Assembly: GCA_014529385.2 (NCBI GenBank)
Contig: CM043966.1
Span: 103,925,087 to 103,989,086 of the forward strand
Source: Adiantum capillus-veneris
Lineage: Eukaryota > Streptophyta > Polypodiopsida > Polypodiales > Pteridaceae
Direction: 5' to 3'
Length of the DNA stretch: 64,000 nucleotides
The translations under genes were made by a program, and so were the position numbers. This document shows positions 1 to 10,476 of this stretch, piece by piece. Each line of letters starts with the position of its first letter. The first letter of the stretch is position 1. The notes below the pieces were generated by a model. The model had not been told where the DNA came from, ran no database searches, and saw nothing but the letters and a program-made list of their open reading frames with translations.

Positions 1-550
1 TTTGTGCAATTTTCCCGTCTTTTTTGAAAAACTTTTACATGCATACTTTTTTTATTCAAGTACCAACCCGATCTCTTCAAAATGGTTCCGTCTATGCATT
101 GAGGGCAATCCGAATCTATTCCTTAAGTTTTTGTTATAGAGGAGGGATGCCAACCAATCTGCATATACGGGCTCTTCCTTCAAGTATGGCATGCTGATCT
201 TGGATTTGCTGCTTTGTCAGATTTGAGAAAGCTAACGGTGTTGATACTCTGCTTGGATCTACTGGTGCTTTGCCTGTCTCACCCGACCCCATTTTTGATG
301 CCTGAGAAGGGATGGAAGAGGCTACGGAAATGACTAAGACTGAAGACTAGGAAGGATAGGCTAAGGACTGGCGGGGATAGAGGCTGACAAATAAGGGTGC
401 GGAGAAGCTGCACAGGAGGAGGGGGGAGGATTGGACGGGGTTAGGAAAGAGAGGACTAAAGGGGCTTTTGGGCGGCAGCCTGAGGTCGACCAAGAGGATG
501 TCAACCAGTCTATTGATGTCGCCCAGTCTGACAAAAAGAAAAAGGTCAAA

Positions 551-798
551 GGCGAGGATAGGATTTTGGCAAGCAGGCTGGGTGAGGGTGTACAGGCGAG
601 GGAGAGGGGATGAATAGGTGACGTTAAGGCGAGAAGGCTGGTCAGGTGAGGGCGAGGGAGAGTAGAGGCGAGGATAGGATTTTGGCGAGCAAGCTGGGTG
701 AGGGTGTACAGGCGAGGGCAAGGGGATGAATAGGTGAGGTTAAGGCGAGCAGGCTGTTCAGGTGAGGGCAAGGAGGGTGTACAGGTTAGGGAAAGGTT
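551..798. repeat. 116-bp tandem repeat, two copies plus a partial third
   Basis: The purine-rich segment starting ggcgaggataggattttgg at 551 recurs at 667, a period of 116 bp, with few mismatches. A degenerate partial third copy follows to about 798. The strong G/A strand bias keeps several frames open, which explains the long but meaningless open frames here. Confidence 0.8.
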
Positions 799-1105
799 GG
801 GGTGCAGACTGGCGGGTGACATGTAGAGCAAGGGTGCAGGCGAAGAAGGTAGAGCAAGGTTACGGTGAAGCAGAGAGAACTCGCTCTCTCTTAGGGTGCG
901 CACATGCACCATTTACAATGACACGACCGGTGGAGATTCTCGTGGCTCCCACCATTTTTTTGGACAGTAATGTAACGTTTGTGCATCTCTCTTTTACTGC
1001 TTCCATCGAAAAGTGAGTCGTTTTCCCTAGCCGTTTGAGACGATGCCAAAGCGGTGCCACACTAAATTTAGTAAGGTACTGTTTGCGCTCGTCAATGGAT
1101 TCCTT

Positions 1106-1149
1106 TTGTTGAGCTATATATAGTGTCTTGTTGAGCTATATATAGTGTC
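1106..1149. repeat. 22-bp direct tandem repeat
   Basis: Two exact adjacent copies of a 22-bp unit (ttgttgagctatatatagtg plus tc) at 1106-1127 and 1128-1149. The inner ctatatatag is self-complementary and occurs a third time at 1151-1160. Confidence 0.9.
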
Positions 1150-1445
1150 TCTATATATAGATCAACACCTTTGCCGACTGCAGTTGCGCTTTCAACAGGC
1201 AGTTCCCAGCTACAGCCAACACGCAACTGTACGCAGGGTCCATAGCATAGCTCGTGATTGCTTCTTTCACGATAGGTGACCGGGACAGTAATGGTCGGCT
1301 TGCATGTGCGCTTCCTGATGACCCGTGGGAAGTCGATGGAGCACCCACCGTAGGGCTACCCGTTGTAGCATGTGCGCAATGAGGCCTAAACCGGTCGACG
1401 GAAAAAGTGCCTGTAGCGACCGGCTGTAACAGTGCATGTGCCCAA

Positions 1446-1446
1446 G

Positions 1447-1479
<33 letters not shown>

Positions 1480-1484
1480 TCTCT
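1446..1484. repeat. (CT)n microsatellite
   Basis: About 39 bp of CT dinucleotides with a single interruption (ctatct). Confidence 0.95.
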
Positions 1485-1759
1485 TTTATTTCAGTCTAAA
1501 AAGCGGGCTAGTTCCCTTTCCATTACATATTGAAAAATATACAAAGACATTCAGTGGCCTATAGCTGATACAAAACAGGGATGGAAAACCCCTCGGTAAC
1601 TAACAATACATGAAAAGGGAGAGGGAAAAACCCCTGAAGCACAGATACAAAAAATACATCTGATCTGATACCAAGCTACCTAGAAGGTAGGTTAGTATCT
1701 AACATAAGCCATAGGGACCTATACGAAGCAAATGGTAAACAGATCTGATAGTGTGAAAA

Positions 1760-2080
1760 TGTAAAGAAATAGGACGCAAGAGAGCTACACAAGACAAGCA
1801 CAGAGCACACAGAGATGGAAAGCTTCTTCTTCTTCTCACAGAAAAGAGAGTACAAAATGACTAAGTGCTAAAGCTGAAAAGTAGCACATATGTACATGCG
1901 GTCACTAAGTGTGAACACGCTAGAAGCGTACTAGGGTGGCACTATAAGTGTAGTCCAGTTGTAGAATCACTAGTAGAGATCCTCCGTGTCGGTCACCTAC
2001 CGCGCCAGTGAGTAAATGCCGTAAGAGACCAAGACCCGTAGTGGATGCCAGCTTAAGATGTAGAGCTCGACATCTCAACA
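1760..2080 (-). repeat. Copia 3' LTR (complete, 321 bp)
   Basis: On the minus strand the LTR begins TGTTGAGATGTCGAG directly after the polypurine tract and ends TATTTCTTTACA. Both ends carry the TG/CA inverted dinucleotide. Its last 55 bp match the sequence beside the primer binding site at 6625-6680, with two differences, which confirms LTR identity. Confidence 0.9.
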
Positions 2081-2093
2081 CTCCCCCTCGAGC
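2081..2093 (-). other. Polypurine tract of the copia element
   Basis: Minus-strand reading CTCGAGGGGGAG, immediately upstream of the 3' LTR start TGTTGAG. This is the usual position of the plus-strand DNA primer in copia elements. Confidence 0.85.
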
Positions 2094-2094
2094 T

Positions 2095-3590
2095 CTGTAT
2101 GTCGCAGAGTCCAAGCATAGTCCGAAAACGTCGAATCTTCTCAGTTCCGAGGGCCTTGGGAAAGATATCCTCTATCTGCTCCTCTGTGCTGACGTAGACC
2201 AAGTCAATGTCGCCCGCCAACACTCGCTCTCAAACGTAGTGGTAATGGACCTCTATGTGCTTGGTCCTGGCATGGAACACTGGGTTCCTAGCCAACTGCA
2301 TGCTGCTGAGGTTTTCAAAATGGATGACAATCTGCTGGTCCACCTGCACTCCCAAGTCCTCAAGTAATGTGTGTAGCCAAGCTACCTCGCACGCCGCAAC
2401 TGTTGCACCTCTGTACTCGGCCTCTGTGCTCGATAAAGCAACCGTAGGCTGCTTTTTGCTGCTCCAAGTAACAACAACACTCCCAAAAGAGAACATGAAT
2501 CCACTCGTAGATCTCCTATCAACAATGCTACCTGCCCAATCTGCATCTGTATACCCATACAATGCTAATGGAGTATCTGCTGCATAGAACAATGCGTAGT
2601 CAAGAGTCCCTTGCACATACCGAAGTGTGCGTCGTACTCCATCCAAATGTGGCTTTCTCGGAAGCTGCATGAACTGACTCTCCAAGCCTACTGTGTAGCT
2701 CAAGTCTGGCCTCATGATAGTCAAGTATATTAGACTACCTACAATCTTCCTGAACATCTTGACATCCTCAACAACATCACCCTTCTCTACACTCAGCTTT
2801 GCATTCACATCCAAGGGAATAGAAATTGGCTTACAATCATCCATACCATACTTTGACAACATGTCCAAAGCATATTGTCTCTGTGTGACAACCATACACC
2901 CTCTGGAGTCCTCATCACCTCAATGCCAAGAAAGTATGAGAAGACCCTTCACATGGTCAATCTCCATAGCATTGTTACCCACAATAATAAGGTCATGTAC
3001 ATATATGGTAATGACCACAATCCCCATATCACTCTCACGTACATAGAGTGAATGATCAGCGTGAGCTCTCCTAAAACCAATACTGACAAGATACTTGGCA
3101 ATCCTGTCATACCATGCTCTAGAGCCCTGCTTCAAACCATACAAATCTTTGAGAAGTCTGCATACATAATCTGGGTAACCTGGATCAACATAACCAAGTG
3201 GGTGATCCATATACACTTCCTCTTGCAACTCACCATTCAAGAAGGCATTCTTTACATCCATTTGATGCATAATCCATCCTCTAGATGCAGCCACTGCTAT
3301 GACAGCTCTCACAGTCGTCATGTTTGCCACTGGAGCAAAGGTCTCCTCATAGTCTATGCCATACGTCAATGCATACCCTTTGTGACCAGCCTTGCCTAGT
3401 GATGCTCAATGTTACCATCAGCCTTATGCTTGGTTTTATACACCCATTTACAGCCAATAGCTTTCTTGCCACTTGGCAATGGCACCAACTCCCATGTGTC
3501 GTTTGCTTCCAATGCAGCCATCTCTTCATTCATTGCAATCATCCCAATGCACATTTCCAACTGCATCCTCAAAACATGTGGGCTCCACAT
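2095..3590 (-). pseudogene. Copia reverse transcriptase and RNase H (broken)
   Basis: The frames at 3590-3396, 3369-2920 and 2895-2230 read as one RT-RNase H protein after frame changes near 3370-3396 and 2895-2920. Recognisable parts are the WELVPLPSGKKAIGCKWVYK start block, the DYEETFAPVA and MDVKNAFLNGEL blocks, LYGLKQGSRAWYD and the RNase H block ALSSTEAEYRGA. The catalytic YVDD box reads YVHD (codon at 2995-2997), which removes an essential metal-binding aspartate. The frame continues past 2230 toward the polypurine tract through IDLVYVSTEEQ, typical of the RNase H C-terminus. Not functional. Confidence 0.93.
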
Positions 3591-3599
3591 CCTGTATCA

Positions 3600-5488
3600 C
3601 CTTAGCCATGTAAGCTTGGTGATGCACTAGATACCCATCATAAGTCAATTTCTGAATTGGATTTTTGACTCTATTAGATCTGCACGGTCCTGGGTCACTC
3701 CTTTGCCCTCTAGCATCTTCTTGTACTTTCCTTACACCAGGTGTCCTGACGGCCGGAGTTCCAAATTCCTCATCAAGACTTTGTTCAAAACCATCTGAAT
3801 CCATGTCTACATGTGAAAAACCTGATGATGCATGAGCCATAAAGGGAGGTTCATCAACCTTTTCCTTCCCTTTTCGTGATCCATTCCCTATACCTGCTGG
3901 TGGAGTGATGTGCGTACGTAGTCTATCATTCCATGGATTCTCAACAAAGCCACGAGAAGAGGACTCTTGTGGTCCACTCAAAACCTGTGATTGTGGCCTC
4001 ACATTTTTTACAACCACATCATCTTTTACATCAGCCCCAATAGGGCCATGTGCATTACTGTACCAGTTGCTCATCTCATCAAAGACTACATCTCTGCTCA
4101 CTCGTAATTCTCGTGTAGTAGGATTGTAGCACCTGTACCCCTTTTGTTCAAGAGAATATCCCACAAGAATACATTTCTCTGCTTTAGGATCCAATTTCCT
4201 ACGTAACTCATCTGGTACGTGCACATAAGCTATGCAGCCAAACACTTTCAAGTGCGCCAAATCAGGCTTTGTACCTGTAAACTTTTCCTCAGGTGTTACA
4301 TCATGCACCGCAAGTGTAGGTGTCCTGTTCATAATGTACACAGCTGTATTTACAGCTTTAGCCCAAAAATGATGAGGTATGTTCTTCTCATTCATCAATG
4401 CACGTGCAACCTCTGTAATGTGCCTGTTTTTCCTTTCTGCGACCCAATTCTGTTGTGGAGTATATCTGCATGTAAACTGCCTGCGTATACCATGCATTCA
4501 CAAAAAATCTGAAAAATCATTGGAGAAGTACTCTCCCCCTCCATCTGATCTCAATGTCTTGATTTGCATATCTGTCTCCTTCTCAATCATGACTTTGAAG
4601 TCTTGAAAGTGACCAAACACTTCACTTTTGTTACACATGAAGTAGACCCATACTTTTGTATGGTCATTAATGAAAGAGACATAATTGCAACCATGTATAC
4701 TTGCAGTATCAGTTGGACCCCAAACATTTGTGTGCACCACCTCAAGTGGTTTTTTACATACATTGCGCTCATGTGGAAATGAGCCCTTTGACTGTTTTCC
4801 AAACTGGCATGCTGCACACACTTTATGCATACCATCCACCTTGAATTTGGGCAAACCCTTTACAATCTGTTTTGATTGCATGCTGCGCAATCTCTGCTCA
4901 TTGACATGGCCAATGCGTTTGTGCCAAATGTCAACATCAGACAAAACACCTGTGCCCTATGCAAATAATGCAGCTTTTACCTCAGGCATGTCTACATTCA
5001 GCGTAAACATTCTGCCCACACATTTTGCCTCTGTGATCAGCTTACAGCCATTCTAAAAATCTTCTACATATCAACCATTCGGATTGAAGCGAACTTGCAA
5101 ACCCTGCTCAACCATTTGTCCAACAGAAACAAGATTCTTTGTAATGTTTGGGACATGAATTACATCTGCTAAGTACTTTGATTTCCCACTCTTCGTATTT
5201 AGAGGTATGTCCCCTACATGAGCAATGGGGTGAGCTGTGTCATCTCCGGTCTGCACATAGCCTGACACATCTCGTTTGCGCATATCTCTAAACCACTCTC
5301 CAGGAGACGTCATGTGGTTAGAGGCACCTAAATCCACATACCAAACATCATCTTGGGTGGAATTCTCTGCAGTCATTGTATTCATTATATACTCCATAAC
5401 AAACATGCGCTTGCTTTTGTTGTCATCTGCATCTCTACTAGTAGATGCATAGTTGCCATGTTCTCTCTTTCCACTTGCTTTTCCCTTT
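3600..5488 (-). pseudogene. Copia protease and integrase (broken)
   Basis: Protease: WYVDLGASNHMTS, where the family has D-S/T-G-A; the middle residue is Leu (codon 5329-5331). Pre-integrase zinc finger: WHKRIGH...CAACQFGK. Integrase core: the first catalytic Asp of the HTD block is Asn (VHTNVWGP, codon 4726-4728); the second (LRSDGGGEY) and the Glu (VAERKNR) remain. An in-frame TGA at 4498-4500 splits the core just before MHGIRRQFT. Further in-frame stops lie between 5071 and 4944. After the core comes the tail EEKFTGTKPDLAHLKVFGC, normal for copia integrase. Three separate lesions in catalytic sites show long inactivity. Confidence 0.94.
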
Positions 5489-6354
5489 GGACAGCCAGGT
5501 GACATGTGACCTCTTTCACCACAAGTACAACATTCTCTGCTATCTGCAGTATGTTGTTGCCTGCTTGATCCTGCACCACGACCTCTTTGACTCCCCCTGC
5601 TTTGAGACTAGTTTCCCCTGCCACCTGTATTGTTTTGATTTGATTGACCTTCTTGAAATTGGCCCCTGCAACCACTTGGCCCTCTACCTCTACCTTTGTT
5701 GGAGTCAGAATAGAAGGCCTGTTCAGACCTATTTCTGCCATGAGAAGAAGATGTGTCAAGACCAAGGTTCTTCTCCTCAAGAATAAGCATAGAAATCAAA
5801 TCTTGGAACACGGGGATGTCGTCTCTTGTATTCATGGAAGACCTGAAATGTACATAGTCATCTCCTAGACCATCCAAGCATGCATGGACTATGTCATCGT
5901 CTTCCACTGAGACTTTAATAGATCCAAGAACCTCAATGATACTCTTGATCTTCAAGGCATAATCATTGATGGAGAGGTTGTTCCTCTTAACCTGATTTAG
6001 CTCTGACTTTAGTTGAAACTTCTTGGCCTTGGTGTTCACCTCGAACACTCTGCCTAAGTTTTTCCATGCAATGGCGGGGGTTTCAGCATCCTGTAGATAG
6101 CCCATCATTCCATCTGTGGTGCTCATAGAAAGCCAATACATCACTTTTCTCTGGACTTGTTGCCAGTCCCTCAAAGATTTTCTTTGTTCTCCTGTAGCAT
6201 TTGCCTCGGGAATCTCTAGTTCCTTTTCATTGTCTCCTTCTACATAGTCCCAATAACCTTTTCCTTTTAGGAAATTAGTTATTCTGAACTTCCATGCAGG
6301 GTAGTTATTTTTCTCAAGTTTCTCAGTAACAATCTAACTGAAACCGTCAGACAT
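5489..6354 (-). pseudogene. Copia gag with CCHC zinc knuckle (broken)
   Basis: Starts at ATG 6354-6352 (MSDGFS), then an in-frame TAG at codon 7, then LEKNNYPAWKFRITNFLKG and the capsid-like gag region (UBN2/retrotran_gag type, up to about 5780). A Gly/Arg/Gln-rich linker leads to a zinc knuckle at 5532-5491 with intact C-x2-C-x4-H-x4-C (CCTCGERGHMSPGC). Gag packages the element RNA into particles. A stop near 5608 (GRGN*) and a frame change before the knuckle add to the early stop. Confidence 0.9.
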
Positions 6355-6611
6355 CTTGAAGCACTAAGACAAAATAGCTGCAATCTCCAAAAACCTCCAA
6401 ATCTGATGAGCCTGCTATTGTGGTACCTGTAACACTTTCTACACTCAATGAGTGTCCACAATCAAGCGTACATACAACCACTTTAATTGTACAGTAAATC
6501 TCTGTGCACTGCACTTTTGGAGACATGTTCAGAAACTTTGGCATCTGGTCGTGGATTGCGAACGAAGATATTGTGATGCTCTTGCTCTCTTAGCCTCTCT
6601 TGCCTGCACGA

Positions 6612-6624
6612 GGCTCTGATACCA
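6612..6624 (-). other. Primer binding site (initiator tRNA-Met)
   Basis: Minus-strand TGGTATCAGAGCC, complementary to the 3' end of plant initiator tRNA-Met, directly next to the LTR end at 6625. It fixes the 5' LTR boundary. Confidence 0.93.
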
Positions 6625-6680
6625 TGTAAAGAAATAGGATGCAAGAGAGCTACACAAGACAAGCACAAAGCACACAGAGA
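6625..6680 (-). repeat. Truncated copia 5' LTR remnant
   Basis: tgtaaagaaataggatgcaa and the following bases match the left LTR for about 55 bp, then similarity stops at cacacagaga. The promoter-bearing part of the 5' LTR is missing or replaced. Confidence 0.85.
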
Positions 6681-6921
6681 AGGGGCAGATACCAAACCCA
6701 CGGGTAGGTCACCTAGGAAAAATGAACCTATCACGTGAGTTCAACAGAAGGGTATTTAAAGTTCTTGCAACTTACATAAATACATATACAGAAGGGATAC
6801 TATTTTTCAAATTTGAAAAAAACTTACAGATTTTAAAAAGAAAGGGTACATTTTATTCCGTAGAAAATTCACAGATAAGGGGTTTTACAAACATGTCTTG
6901 AATGCACGTGATATGTTAGTT

Positions 6922-8300
6922 TTACACATAGTGAACCCCCCGAGACCAAACCTCCCCTGTCCAAGTGATTCTGCCTGTATGATCCATAGCCTCCATGACC
7001 AGGGTCTCTATCAACTCATCATCTGAGAATCCCAAACAAATGATATGCTTCTCTTTGAAAACACCAATCGCATCAATAGCAGTCTGTTTGGTCCAACCCG
7101 AGAAAGGGACTAGGCCACCCACACTGAAAGAAAATCTGCGTGTGTGCGCATCTCTGCCTAGAAAAGCTGGACGTCTCCTTTGAGTATTCTAAATAAAAAT
7201 AATGTCAATCTCAAAAGGGCTGGATCTCAGGTGTGCAGCTAGTGACTTCCAAGGTCCTAGGAGTAGAAAATCAACCGAAGGCCATGAGGCTGGGATAGGT
7301 TGAGGTGGGGGAACCATCTCCGCAGTTGACTGTGTCTCTGCCTCAACTGCTATCTCATCCACTCTAGATTCATACGAGCACTGAGCATCAGTTGGCTCCT
7401 CTGACTCTCTGTGTGCTCTGTCCTTTGATAAATCCTGAAGAGTTGTGTCATGAGGTTGAGCTACTGGTGGCTCAAAAGGGCTCACTATTGCAGCAACCAC
7501 TCCTGAAAAATCCTGTAAGGGTTCTAATGCTTGTGCAAGAAGAGGCCCCTCACTACACTAAGGAACCCTCCTCCTGTAAACCATGGTAGGCTTGCTATGT
7601 CTGCCAGCACCTCTAACACCCCTGCCATGTATAGGCTGCTGATCCTGCTGAGGTGTAGTATGTCGTCTCACTGCCTGACTCTGTCTTTGCCTCTGACCCT
7701 ATTTGGGCTTCCAGGTGGGATAGTCTCGTACTAAATGACCCATGAGATGGCAGTAATGGCACTGGCTCTCTCTACCTATGAGTGACCAATAGCCTCTGTG
7801 TCCTGGTAACTCCCTCCGACTAAGGCACAAGAATCAAGGCATACTATTGTTGGCATACAAAACCAAATAAAGAACATTGATGACAAAATTCACACCTGGG
7901 GGGTGAGTACCAATGCCCACGTGGAACATGACTTCGAGTTCAAGATCTTCCAACTCGGTTTGATCTGTCTACAGGAGACACGGAGGCTGAGCGGTCACGC
8001 CGCCACTTGGAAAAGGCTCTAGGAGATATGGATTCATCTCTCTCTTGACGTCCTTTAGAAAATGCATCCCCTCCTAATTTGTGCCCTCTTGGTGGTGAAC
8101 GATAGGAACTTCCTTGCTTGCTTGGAGACCTTCCAGGTCGTAGAGCTGCTCCTGGTACCTCTTCGGGCAGCCTTTGTTCTTGAGAGACAGGTGACAAAAA
8201 TTTCCTTCTTTGTGTAGGTGAAACAGGGGACACTGATCTCTGTATATGAGGTAGAGCTTCTTGTTCTTGCTCCCACATGGTTCCAAGGACTGTATTTTTA
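6922..8300 (-). pseudogene. Gag-like protein with RS-type region and zinc knuckles (broken)
   Basis: The minus frame at 8278-7940 is rich in SP/RS-type motifs (RSPSKQGSSYRSPPRG, RDRSASVSPVDRS). About 45 codons on lies CEFCHQ. Then, in one frame from about 7815 down to 6922, comes SQCHYCHLMGHLVRDYPTW, a CCHC knuckle whose last Cys is Tyr. After in-frame stops (KPK*, near 7560, near 7185) follow a Glu/Pro-rich linker and a block KEKHIICLGFSDDELIETLV. Basic/RS stretch plus two knuckles resembles a retroelement gag or LINE ORF1 nucleic-acid chaperone. I do not recognise the family. A frame change lies between 7940 and 7815. Not functional as it stands. Confidence 0.5.
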
Positions 8301-9035
8301 TCATGGCTTCGCTTCGCCTCCTCTCGGGGGATTCACTCTATATTCAAAATGGGACGCCACCTGCGAGCGGACAACTTTGATAAAACCCCTATATACGACT
8401 CATATTAGGGAATATGACCCCCCTTTCTACTCTTATACGATAATCAATGCAAAAAACTATCATACCCCTATCTTACATATAAAATTTAAGTCTCACATGA
8501 TCTAACTGAGTAAAACTAGTCAAAGAGCATGTAGCATAGTGATTGGCAATGTACAAAGGAACCACTTCTGTTGATACCTAGATGTACCCTCAATGTGTCT
8601 TAGTTTGACTTTCAAACTATGTGCATGTTCAGCCTGCACTCTAGCTACTTGTCCAATTTGGACCCATCTAAATTACTCAAAAAACATAGCTACAAAGTTG
8701 TGTTACGTTCTCTATGTAAATTTGCATCTGTACAAGCTCTTTATGGCTTTCATCCCTCAACAAATGAACTATAATCACAAAACAAGAAATTGATACAAAG
8801 CAGTGTTAGTTCTTGGATGTATCTTTGTAGCTATTGACTCACAAGTTTGAGGGAAGGCACTTTTGGGAAGCCATGATTTTGAAACACAAAAAAAACTTCC
8901 TCTCATTTTTCCCTTCCTTACCCCATAAATATGATACCCCCTCACTTATTTTTAAGCTTGGGAGAAAAATTATTGGGGGACTGCCCCTAATTTATACGCT
9001 TATGTAACTTGAAAAAAAAAACCCCTCCCCTGCAC

Positions 9036-9186
9036 TTACGTGGTGCGGTAAGTTTTCCATGGTGAATCCCCCGGGTGCCTCCTCCATCACCAAAAATCTT
9101 TTTGTTAAATCCAGTGTTGTGTAGGATTTGTTATCTGAGTTGTTCTTCCATTTATCAATGACTTGGAACCTTTGTTTAGTCTCCAT
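9036..9186 (-). pseudogene. Possible coding exon upstream of the gag-like frame
   Basis: The minus frame starting METKQRFQVIDKWKNN ends at ENLPHH followed by a good donor (CAC|GTAAGT, after 9036). A possible acceptor, AAAAATACAG, lies near 8300, but the phases do not join cleanly to the RS-type frame. The product is unknown. It may be the first exon of the broken gag-like gene or an unrelated remnant. Confidence 0.3.
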
Positions 9187-9199
9187 GGTAGATTCTTAC

Positions 9200-10410
9200 A
9201 TGCCATGGTGATGATGCTCATTGTGCAACAAGATGGAAATGTCTACAGAGCCTTTTTGCTCTACGGCGTGTGGATAAGATTTTCCTGGAAGTGCTTGGTT
9301 CTGCTCTAGGGAAAGATACTTGGGGTTTGTTTCTGGAGCTTGTTCTTTATGGTCACCTTGGTCCTGTTCATTCAACTGAAGCCATGGTTTTTGAGGCTTT
9401 TCAAGAAGCCAAGAAGGTCCCTGGATGTCAATAGGGGTGTCTTCTCATGCATGCAGTAGTTGTGTGCCTTTTTGCATGGTGACCTACAGATGCTAGGATA
9501 GGATGCATATTTGCACATGTAGTAATGGACACAGCGATGCACACACAATGAACTACATCTTACATAGTCTTGTAAATACTAACCTTATCCATATTGGCTA
9601 TAATGAAACATCAACGAGTGTGAGGGTTAGTTCCTCACAGAAGCCCCACCAAGCAAGGTCTCACTTCCTTCCTTGCACACACTCGCATATGCATGCAGTC
9701 GAACTTTGCACACTCAAGAGCTTTGTCTACACTCATATGAGCTTTGGCTTGAAGATTAGTGGAGCTTCATCCTTAGAGGTTGGCCTATAGTATTGGCAAT
9801 AGCAAACAATCGCCGCAGCGGTTATAGCATACAGTGGGAAATTTGTGGATGTATGACTTTGTGGGAAGTCTATGTACTGTCAGATTTACTGCAGCCTTTG
9901 TTGAGGGTCGAGTGAGGTTTTATTGAGCTGGGGGATTCTCGAATGTTGAGATCCTTTCGGTGATACAGGTCTTGGAGCGATCCCTCGAGCACCCTTAGAT
10001 AGGCAGCTAGGATGTATTGACTGTGAGTTAGACAGTTGGGATTGCATCTTTGCTTTACTACCGTTGAGGCATTTTCACAGTCTATGCTTACAGGACAGTG
10101 AGAGACAGTACAGGTGCAGGACAGGTTTACCCGCAGCTTACAGTGTTAGAGAGACAATGTTTTTTGAGCTATTTTTTGGTCTGTTTTTAGTACACCAGAG
10201 CCATTTTACAAAGGAGACTGCCAAAATTTTTGCAGAATCTGAAGCTTTCTTGGTTCATTTGACAGGTTGATATTGGTTCAGAGGTCAGTTTACAGGGGAA
10301 AACACTCATAAATTTTCTAAAGAATGTTTAGAATGTCAAAAGGAAGAAAGTCCACGTAACATTTTAGCTACTTCTAGGATCACATCATTCAAAAGAACCT
10401 TGCTGGAGGT

Positions 10411-10476
<66 letters not shown>

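Larger units (their letters stand above)
1..1759. other. Non-coding left flank
   Basis: I see no supportable gene here. Open frames at 347-912 on the minus strand and 431-613 on the plus strand overlap a purine-rich tandem repeat and have no recognisable domain. The stretch holds a 116-bp tandem duplication, a 22-bp direct repeat and a CT microsatellite. The last 250 bases before the copia LTR contain a primer-site-like sequence and may belong to an older retroelement. Confidence 0.5.
1760..6680 (-). mobile_element. Degenerate Ty1/copia LTR retrotransposon
   Basis: Minus-strand element in copia gene order: gag, protease, integrase, reverse transcriptase, RNase H. The 3' LTR is complete (1760-2080, TG...CA, preceded by a polypurine tract). 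Only about 56 bp of the 5' LTR is recognisable (6625-6680), next to a primer binding site matching plant initiator tRNA-Met. The coding region has in-frame stops, frame changes and substitutions at catalytic positions of protease, integrase and RT, so it cannot be autonomous. No target duplication could be checked because the right LTR end is lost; the 5 bp before the left LTR are gaaaa. Loss of most of the 5' LTR suggests a later deletion or insertion at about 6.68 kb. Confidence 0.96.

Noticed and set aside
361-912. 183-codon minus-strand frame, Pro/Ser/Leu-rich
   Set aside because: It runs through a purine-rich 116-bp tandem repeat, and an overlapping frame is also open; base composition explains it.
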